Below the pieces are notes generated by a model, which was not told the DNA's origin, made no database searches, and saw only the letters and a program-made list of their open reading frames with translations. The position numbers were made by a program, and so were the translations under genes. Below are positions 57,254 to 64,000 of a stretch of 64,000 bases of DNA, piece by piece. The first letter of the stretch is position 1. The number at the start of each line of letters is the position of its first letter. Origin of the DNA: Anisodus tanguticus (lineage: Eukaryota; Streptophyta; Magnoliopsida; Solanales; Solanaceae); contig CM067559.1 in the NCBI GenBank assembly GCA_034509755.1, positions 43,315,032 to 43,379,031 of the forward strand. Direction: 5' to 3'.

Positions 57254-59511
57254 ATCCCCTCTATGAAAGAGAGATTGTGGCGCACGCACAAGGTGCCTAC
57301 ATTTCAGCAATCTTTCAACGAAAAGATATTGCATTAGGAGAGGTAGCTTACGCTTTGAACCTTCCCTAGTTGAATACCATCGGACTTACTTACTGCGCGG
57401 TGAACGTGATGTCTTGAACCGTCAGTGTTTAGTGTAAGCCAAGACAACGATATCAACACAATAACTCTTCTTATTCATTTTCCTTCTTACGTTTCTGTCC
57501 GTTGTGGCCATGGACACACTTGGATTCTTAAGTGCGTTCATTTGAGTCGGCCATCCTCGCACTTAAATAGGTGATCTCCTACAAGGTATCCTGTTATACC
57601 CCACTTCACAAGTGTTAGGAATCATTAAAAGTTCCACAACTTTAACCTCAACCGTTTGAGGATCTTTTAAAAAGTTTTGGAAGCTTAACATTTACCCACC
57701 ATGCAGGCAGCACTTTAATGTCTATCGCGGGAATAGCTTTGGATTCATGTTTCCGTATAGAAATCATCATCCGAAGTGCTTCTTGCTTCCACCGAAGCGC
57801 TCAAGTTGAACCTTTTGCCGCTTAGTTTTCCCATTGAACCAAATTCTTGGGATCTCCAATCGGTATGGTTGGGTTTCCACCGCAAAGGTTCGTATTGTTT
57901 GGGTTTTAAGCCAATTCCCCTAGACGGGCGAGAACACTTGATCTCGGGTAGTCCCTTAGTTAGTAAACAAGGATGTGACACCGTGATGATCAACCTGCCA
58001 TACGGTCTTATGTCTCCGACGGATCCTAAAAGATATGTCTAGACGCCGTCATCCGTGTCATTCCCGAAGCCGGCCGGCTAGCCACGTGTATAACCGCTGA
58101 AGACCGGGTATCTCCCAATAAGGGACGTCCTCTAAGGAGCCGTGAAGTTACTCAACTTCTTTCATGCTTTGTATAAAGCGATAAACTCCGATTCCATCAT
58201 GAATCGGCCGATGCAAGTTTGTTTAGAGGATTTTCCAAGACCCACCATACACATTTGCTTGTGGCTTTGGTGTTCTTCGGATATCGATGTCCGGTTGCAT
58301 CACCTTGTGTTCTCCCGAACATTTGGACATTCGAGAATACTATAATCTGTAGATAAGCGAATAATTTAGATATCGTCATATCGACTTAACGCCTTCTATT
58401 GATCATGTATTAAGATCATCGGTGAACCTTAGTTCAAGCGATCTGTTTGCGAGGACGATACCGAGTCGGTTGTAGTGTGTACAATACATTGAACTACACA
58501 TGACTGTGCATATCGCTCTTTGTCTATGGGAGCACCATGATTCCAATCATTTCTATGATTCATATCCATTGGTGGCTTCAACGAGGCTATCTACTATCGA
58601 CCGATCCGTTAGATGTCTTAGAAATCCAATTCCTAAGATGTCATCTGTGATACCCATATCTTTCATATCGAGACTTTGTTTCAATATGACTTTTACTTTC
58701 GTAATTTGTTGATTCTCCAACCGTTGGCTTTCTAATTTCGAGCCAATGTTTCGTGGTCGATTCATTGTTTCTGTTTTATACGAAACTTTCGGGACCAAAA
58801 TGTAAACATTTCGGGGACCAAGATGAAAGTTCGGGAAGAAGCCCAACGGTCGGCAAACCAAGTCGATTCTCTTCTTCCAACTCTCCGGTTGGGAAAGCGT
58901 TTCAACATCCATGCCACGCAAGGCGCAATGGCCTTGGATGTGAAGCTACTTACTGAGGGGAGCACATCTTACAACCCAAAGGTTCTTTTCCGGAGGAAGA
59001 TCAACCATTACGCAAGTATGGTTCTATATGATAGAGTCTATTTCTCTCTTTGTAGCTTCTTTCCAAAGCAGCGCTTTTGGAGATGACAATTATTTGTTAA
59101 TTGTCCATGGTTCGTTCTCAACCATACAAGCTAGAAGGTATGGAACAAGTCTTTGTCCCCTCTTTGCTCCTTCTCGGTTCAACATCTAGAATCCACGAGT
59201 TCGCATATCCGGAATATTAAGTTCCGGATAGCCAAGCAACTTTTGAGTCTGTAGATACGGAACGTCTAGTTCGGACGATCGAGCCCTCGCGGGTTCTTGT
59301 TAACCTTGAGCAATTACTCCTTTTCCTTTTTCAAGGAAAGCTATCTTCAAGGAATTCGGATTCTTTGACGCTAAGAGGCGATCATCACTACTGTTATTTG
59401 CAGATCCAGTGGATATGCAATCTACAGTCTTAGGTACAACTTGACCTGTTTCAGTATTCCAACTTTTACCAAGCCACCCCACATAATTTGGGCATACGAC
59501 TTTGCGCTTGG
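57254..59511 (-). pseudogene. Degenerate copia internal region (RT/RNase H side)
   Basis: By position this should hold RT and RNase H on the minus strand. Only scattered, frame-broken similarity remains and I cannot give reliable motifs. No other gene is supported in it. Confidence 0.5.
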
Positions 59512-60200
59512 CTAACACCGTTGGAGTGAGGTGAGAATTGAACAGTCGTTTAATGAACGATGCTTCACATTCTCCCCCTCTATCACTACAAATTTCTCAA
59601 TCCATAGGCTTAGTTGATTTTCAACTTCTGCTTTGTAGCGCTTATCCGCTTCAACAACTTCATCTTTGTTTTTCAACAAACAAAGGATTCCATACGTTAT
59701 ACCATCATCAATGAAGGTCACAACGTACTTGTCTCCCCCTCTATTTTGTATCAACTTCAAATCACCCAAGTAAGTGTGACTAAGTTCTAGAGGAGCGGTA
59801 CTTCTTTCGTTATTCCCTTGACGGAATTTGGAAAGGTGATTTTGCCTCTTCGTCTACCTCACATTCATTTTGAGGGTTTATGTCGACAGAAGGCAACAAT
59901 CTCAACATCGTTAGCTTTTGAATGACTTGCTATTTAACGTGTCTTAATCTATGATGGCATAGATGCACGGATTACAAATATATCATTCATTTGGCTACAG
60001 ACGTTATGTACCATTCTTAGTTATTACAGACCTGTTGGACTAGTCTCAAACCAACTTGACCAACAGCGTCCCTTAAACCAAGTTAGGAACATGTAACACC
60101 TCTTTTAGAGTGATCTTATTCCTTAAAGTCCTAATGAGGACAACCTCTCCCGGCCCCTTTGATTTTAGAGGTGGCGTTGCTTCACATGAACAACCTCTTG
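59512..60200 (-). pseudogene. Copia pre-integrase and integrase remnant
   Basis: Minus-strand blocks in order: RNKITLKEVLHVPNLV (the protease/pre-integrase junction, about 60130-60080), APLELSHTYLGDLKLIQ, GGDKYVVTFIDDG (first catalytic aspartate region), LLKNKDEVVEA and KRYKAEVENQLSLWIEK. Several stops occur between them. The family is a different copia group from the 46-kb element. Confidence 0.82.
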
Positions 60201-60239
60201 CCCGTGGTTAGGGCGTAACCGGATCATATGAGAGATCGA

Positions 60240-60515
60240 ATGCTCGGCCCGCTCCGGTTGCTTTGGCGGACCGAGTGTCCAATTTCTTTTCTCGCCTTTC
60301 TTTAGGCCTTCGGATCATTTAGGACACGGAAACTCGGCCCACCACACTAGGTGTCCTTTACTTTTCCTATGAAATGAATTCGGCCCCACTCCGGTCACCG
60401 GAGGCTTTATATGACCGAGTGTCCAATATCATCATATCAAAAGAATTTTGGCCCACTCCGTCGCCGGAGGATTTGTATGATCGAGTGTCCAATATCATCC
60501 TATGAAGGATCTTCT
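60240..60515. repeat. Short tandem repeat within copia gag region
   Basis: Phrases like CGGCCC(A)CTCCGG, CCGGAGG and GACCGAGTGTCCAATATC recur three times, the last two with a spacing of about 67 bp (starts about 60380 and 60449), in the gag-to-protease part of the minus-strand element. Confidence 0.6.
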
Positions 60516-60871
60516 CGCCAAATAGTATGACAGTTCTACGTCTTTAACTTTTAGACTCCTTCCGTTAAGATTGGTTCCCAGATAATTCTTGGCGCTTACT
60601 TAAGAGTGGTAACAGTTTTCGCACAGTTAGTGGATCTATCTCCATCGTATGTGCGAGCCTACTTTACACACTTTTAATCACTACACTTAAAAGAACGGAT
60701 CTTTTTAAGTCGTTTACAAAATCCAATCTTTAAACGGAAAAGAAGATGAGATTAAACTTCTGATTTGTTAAAGCGTAAGGAATATAAATTATTTTCATAT
60801 TCCTCCTTACTTTAATCCATTTTTAATCAGACATCATTTAATCTTTATTCTTGACAAGTAAGAAAAACTAC

Positions 60872-61198
60872 TTATCCCAATTTCGAATTCTTGCTCACTT
60901 CAGTCACTTCATCAGACTGAGTGTCCATTTCCTTCTCACCATTATTCGGATCTTTTGTCTGGGATAGATACAGGCCTTCTGCTGCAAGATAGAAGTACAT
61001 CTTCAGTCTTCTCCTCTTGTCCCAGTTGACATCCTCAGGCTCTCGAGAGCGCTTGCTCCCACCAGTCTTGGTAGCGGTGACACCATGAACACGTTCATCA
61101 TCATCACTCTCTTCTACCAGAAAACCATTGCCATATCCAGATTTGGTCACACAACTTTTGACCGACATCTTTCGAACACTAATAGTAATACAATACAA
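60872..61198 (-). pseudogene. Putative copia gag N-terminal fragment
   Basis: An open frame of 108 codons begins just inside the right LTR (MSVKSCVTKSGYGNG, then an acidic, basic-rich stretch EEDVNWDKRRRLK-like). Its position right after the 5' LTR suggests gag or its leader, but I do not recognise a domain, and no clear primer site precedes it. Confidence 0.4.
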
Positions 61199-61211
61199 TC
61201 TTGTCTTAAGT

Positions 61212-62127
61212 TGTTGGTGTTCTATGGTACTTTATAGAGCAGTACGGGAAGTAATAACTATTACAAATGTTCGAAATGAGAAATAAATGGTCAATCTTCA
61301 AAACTGCCGCATGTGTGTTGTGTCTTGAATCTTGATCACCTTGCAAAGCCAATGTTGAGAAGCGCCGCAAGTTTGTTGTGCCTTGAATCTTGATAACCGA
61401 AATCAAGAAACAACTAAATACGGATGGTTACAACGTTGTGTGTTGAGTCGAGGATAGCCCTCTATCCTTAAGACAAGATTGCCCCGTATATATGCTTTTA
61501 CGTTAGCGGGCAATAGTCTCCCAAGATAAAACAACACTTTAATCTCAACACTACAAAGCCAATAGGTTGAGCACGGCGAAGAAAACAAATATGACTCGAC
61601 TTGTTGAAGATATGGAATAGGAAGGAAGAGTTTCTCAATACTCTTCTCTTTTGTCTCTGTGTATATAGTGTGTCTCTCGTAGTGTATATCTTGTGTATAT
61701 GTGTGGGTTTGCTCACCTGATTTTCGTCACAATTTTCAATTTGTTTTGAGATATTTTCGTGATTGTTTTTCGATCGATTTTGCACTTTCGTATTTTCGTC
61801 TATGTTTCGCTGTTTCTTGCTACCTTTTTTTCAGCCAAGTGAAGCTCAATATATAGCAAGATGAGGGGCTGTCCAACAGCCACAAACAAGGTTGTAATGG
61901 CCCTTAAAGGAGGCCATTAAAGCGCCCAAGTAATGGCTATTAAGACCTACGAAAAGGTGCTCACTTCGCCAAGTAATGGGCTGTTAATGGAGGAATTAAT
62001 CAGCCAAATAATGGCTGGTTAATGCTCCAAAACAGATCCAATATTTACGAGAAAAAGTCTCCGAAATTGCGGGGACCAAAGCGTAAATATTGAAACTTCG
62101 AGGACCAAAGCTAGCTAATTTCCAACA
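61212..62127 (-). repeat. 5' LTR of the exon-4 copia element
   Basis: It begins (plus strand) TGTTGGTGTTCTATGGTAC and ends AATTTCCAACA. It matches the solo LTR across 61440-62110, then jumps to the terminal ~20 bp, so several hundred bases near its outer end are deleted. A direct duplication CTTGAATCTTGAT(C/A)ACC is seen at about 61325-61400. Confidence 0.85.
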
Positions 62128-62468
62128 GAAATGACAAATCTGCATCCAAATTCTTGGTGGAAAAAGTCTCTGAATATCCTGGTGAAGTGTCTATACTTGC
62201 ACTGGGACCATTGACAAACTTGGCTTTGGTATGCTGTATCTCAAAAACTTAACAACTTTTAAGTTTTCGATTTTGTCTTGCATTTACAAAATTTTCATCG
62301 TTATCTGTTGGTTATAGGCTGTCAAGAGGGACTCAACCTTTGCAAGCAAGGTGAAGAGAGTGGTTGTACTCTGTGGTTCCTTCTTTGCTTTAGGAAATGC
62401 TAATCCTGCCGCGGAAGCAAATGTGGATATTTCTTTTCATTGGTTTATATCCAGTTAGACCACTCTGG

Positions 62469-62612
62469 AATAACATTTCACTATAACAACCATGTTTTTT
62501 GTGGAATCGATCTTTCATGTTATGTTATATTATATGTTCTCTATAACGACATTTCACTATAATAGCCAAAAGATATCGGAACAAACAACGCTTTATAGAG
62601 ATGTTTGACTGT
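62469..62612. repeat. CTATAACAAC-type MITE fragment in URH intron 5
   Basis: TTTCACTATAACAACCATG, CTCTATAACGACATTTCACT, ATAATAGCCAAAAGATATCG and CGCTTTATAGAGATGTTTG are phrases of a widespread plant MITE with alternating inverted motifs. Ends are not sharply defined. Confidence 0.45.
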
Positions 62613-63381
62613 AAATATTATAATATTCACGATGTTTTACAATGTGGAAGCATGCTTTAATAGTTGTTTCACCCCATAATATCTGAGCAAAAATCCTTTA
62701 CTCTAATATTCACCATGCACAACGTAGAAATGTTTTGTAGACAATAAGTTCTCCTTCTAATTTGATTATAATATGGGTCCTTTTTGGCATTATGTTACAA
62801 ATTCTTGTTGGATTGTCTGATCTCTTTAAAATATATACTCTACGAATTGTTGGTCATTTTTTCTGTTGTGTATTATACATAAATTCATATGTTGTCAACG
62901 TCTATAAGATCGACGTTTTTTGCATGTTCACGCATTCTTTATGGAAAAATGAAGAATGAGTCTTTGTTGTATTCAATCATCCAATTTGTTACTGTCTTCT
63001 CATTTGCATAGTTTTCTGACGAAACAGATATTTGGGACCCCGAGGCTGCTGATGTTGTGTTTACTTCAGGGGCAAATATTGATATTGTAGGCATCAACAT
63101 TACAACACAAGTCAAATTGAAAGGTGGATGTTCACTGCTTAAATATGTCGAACGCTTCTAATTTTGCACCTTTAATTGTATAATTTTGTTCACTTCTCAA
63201 TAAAGAGTACGCTTCCCTGCTTTTAGATGATGATCTTGAAGAACTAAAGCAATCTGAAGGAAAACATGCTAAATTTTTGTGTGACTGCAAATTATATCGT
63301 GATTGGCACGTGAAATCAGATGGTGTCTATGGTAACTTCTGTTCTTATATAGTTTTTGGATGACGTACACTGCTTCTTAGA

Positions 63382-63505
63382 CACTGTTGCTTTGACTCTC
63401 CAAAAAGGTGTTGCCGCACACGTGTCGGATCCTCAAAAAATTGCACTACTATTGGAGGGTACAACACGCACTTATCAGCATTTTGAAGAGTCTAAACAAC
63501 ATAGC
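63382..63505. mobile_element. Short TIR MITE in URH intron 7
   Basis: ACTGTTGCTTTGACTCTCC on the left and TTTTGAAGAGTCTAAACAAC on the right are worn inverted ends of the CTATGTTGCTCGGACTC family. It stops about 30 bp before the exon that has lost its acceptor. Confidence 0.72.
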
Positions 63506-63682
63506 GTAAACCACTTTCTTGCATTTCTCTCGTGATCATTTTCCTACACGATCCTGTTAGTTTTGTGGCACTAGTTCGGCCTGAACTCTTCACCTTCAAG
63601 AAGGGCGTCATGAGGGTTGAGATACAGGGCATCTGCGTTGGGCACACCTTGATGGACCAAGGGCTAAAAAAGTAAGTATTTG

Positions 63683-63804
63683 CTATGTTTGCTCGGAACT
63701 CTCCAAAAATGCTCACCTATGTTAGATTCTTCAAAAATGCACTACTTCCGGAGGAGGAGCGGACATCCATCTGTCAACATTTTTGAAGAGTCCGAGCAAC
63801 ATGT
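63683..63804. mobile_element. Short TIR MITE in URH intron 8
   Basis: CTATGTTTGCTCGGAACTC on the left and AAGAGTCCGAGCAACATG on the right; inner ACCTATGTTAGATTCTTC and AAATGCACTACTTCCGGAGG. It starts 11 bp after the exon 8 donor. Confidence 0.82.
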
Positions 63805-64000
63805 AGTATTTCAACTGATTTTCGTCTGCAACTCTTTGGATTAAAACTAATAATTCGCTATATTAGGTGGAATACAAGCAACCCTTGGACGGATTATTCC
63901 CCTGTTTCAGTTGCATGGACAGTTGATGTGGACGAAGTTCTGAAATATATAAAGAAAACGTTGATGAAACCTTGAATACCACTGCATCCATCGGTCTATG

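Larger units (their letters stand above)
56110..62132 (-). mobile_element. Copia element inserted in URH exon 4
   Basis: Left LTR 56115-57253, internal region 57254-61211, right LTR 61212-62127; coding is on the minus strand, so the right LTR is 5'. The flanking exon halves end AAAAT (56110-56114) and resume GAAAT (62128-62132), a probable target duplication with one change. The left LTR lacks its outer ~320 bp and the right LTR has an internal deletion near 62113. The polypurine tract is 57254-57265 (ATAGAGGGGAT read on the minus strand) next to TGTTGAAAATTAGCC. Confidence 0.87.
46102..63975 (+). pseudogene. URH1: Uridine nucleosidase (URH1-like inosine-uridine hydrolase), broken
   Basis: The intact enzyme hydrolyses uridine and related nucleosides to base and ribose in the cytosol. 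Exons: 46102-46192 (metal site IIDTDPGI), 55238-55352, 55634-55688, 56029 to 56114 continuing 62128-62228, 62318-62422, 63028-63123, 63227-63331, about 63537-63671, 63867-63975. Conserved blocks include GLTTIFGNVTTKDATRNAL (in a shifted frame), GYPDVPVAEGSPEP, PRVADFVHGSDGLGN, SEYPGEVSILALGPLTNLAL, ADVVFTSGA, INITTQ, RDWHVKSDGVYG, GICVGHTLMDQGLK and SNPW. Lesions: 1-bp loss in exon 2 (stop at 55288), frame mismatch between exons 3 and 4, a 6-kb copia insertion inside exon 4, 1-bp loss in exon 6 (GGGACCCCGAG for GG-GAC-CCC), and no AG acceptor before HDPVSFVAL. Intron 1 alone is 9 kb of repeats. Clearly a pseudogene. Confidence 0.92.

Noticed and set aside
1..64000. CRISPR array or bacterial operon features
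   Set aside because: Introns, SINEs and LTR elements show a plant nuclear sequence; the short tandem repeats lack the spacer structure of CRISPR arrays.

Overview
The window looks like nuclear DNA of a flowering plant, most probably a Solanaceae (nightshade family) species. Genes are split by many GT-AG introns, the background is AT-rich, and the repeats are types I recognise from Solanaceae: TTG-tailed TS-like SINEs, Au-type SINEs, Stowaway, hAT and CACTA-like MITEs, and Ty1/copia and Ty3/gypsy LTR elements. I cannot name the species from sequence alone.

Layout. 1-2930 is the 3' end of a decayed Ty3/gypsy element (integrase tail, a ~23-unit short tandem array, polypurine tract, start of the 3' LTR). 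5962-16066 (minus) is an eight-exon CAAX prenyl protease 2 gene (FACE2/RCE1). It is complete in frame, but the first glutamate of the EExxxR catalytic motif is replaced by glycine. 17407-20123 (plus, divergent from FACE2) is a complete five-coding-exon LSM7 gene. 22417-25315 is a broken hAT transposon. 25908-27418 is an internally deleted copia element. 27617-34872 (plus) holds the remains of a SLC35F-type transporter gene: N-terminal exons not found, an LTR-derived insertion inside a coding exon, and an in-frame stop. A 2.9-kb antisense copia element sits in one of its introns. 36442-43490 (plus) is a complete eight-exon TAF12 gene (TFIID/SAGA histone-fold subunit, EER4-like). 46102-63975 (plus) is a wrecked uridine nucleosidase (URH1-like nucleoside hydrolase) gene. 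Its intron 1 contains a full-length copia element with a 5-bp target duplication, a ~180-bp tandem array and a solo LTR. Exon 4 is split by a second copia element, and several exons carry frame lesions.

How it fits together. The host genes have unrelated housekeeping roles: protein prenylation maturation, mRNA decay/splicing, membrane transport, transcription initiation and nucleoside salvage. Nothing here is a gene cluster in the metabolic sense. The striking feature is uneven decay: LSM7 and TAF12 are intact by eye, FACE2 is intact except for a catalytic residue, and SLC35F and URH are pseudogenes. Almost all intronic and intergenic DNA is transposon-derived, often nested, and many insertions still show their target-site duplications. 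This would fit one member of a duplicated chromosomal block losing genes, but that is inference. All exon coordinates were derived by eye from splice signals and remembered family conservation, without alignment tools.
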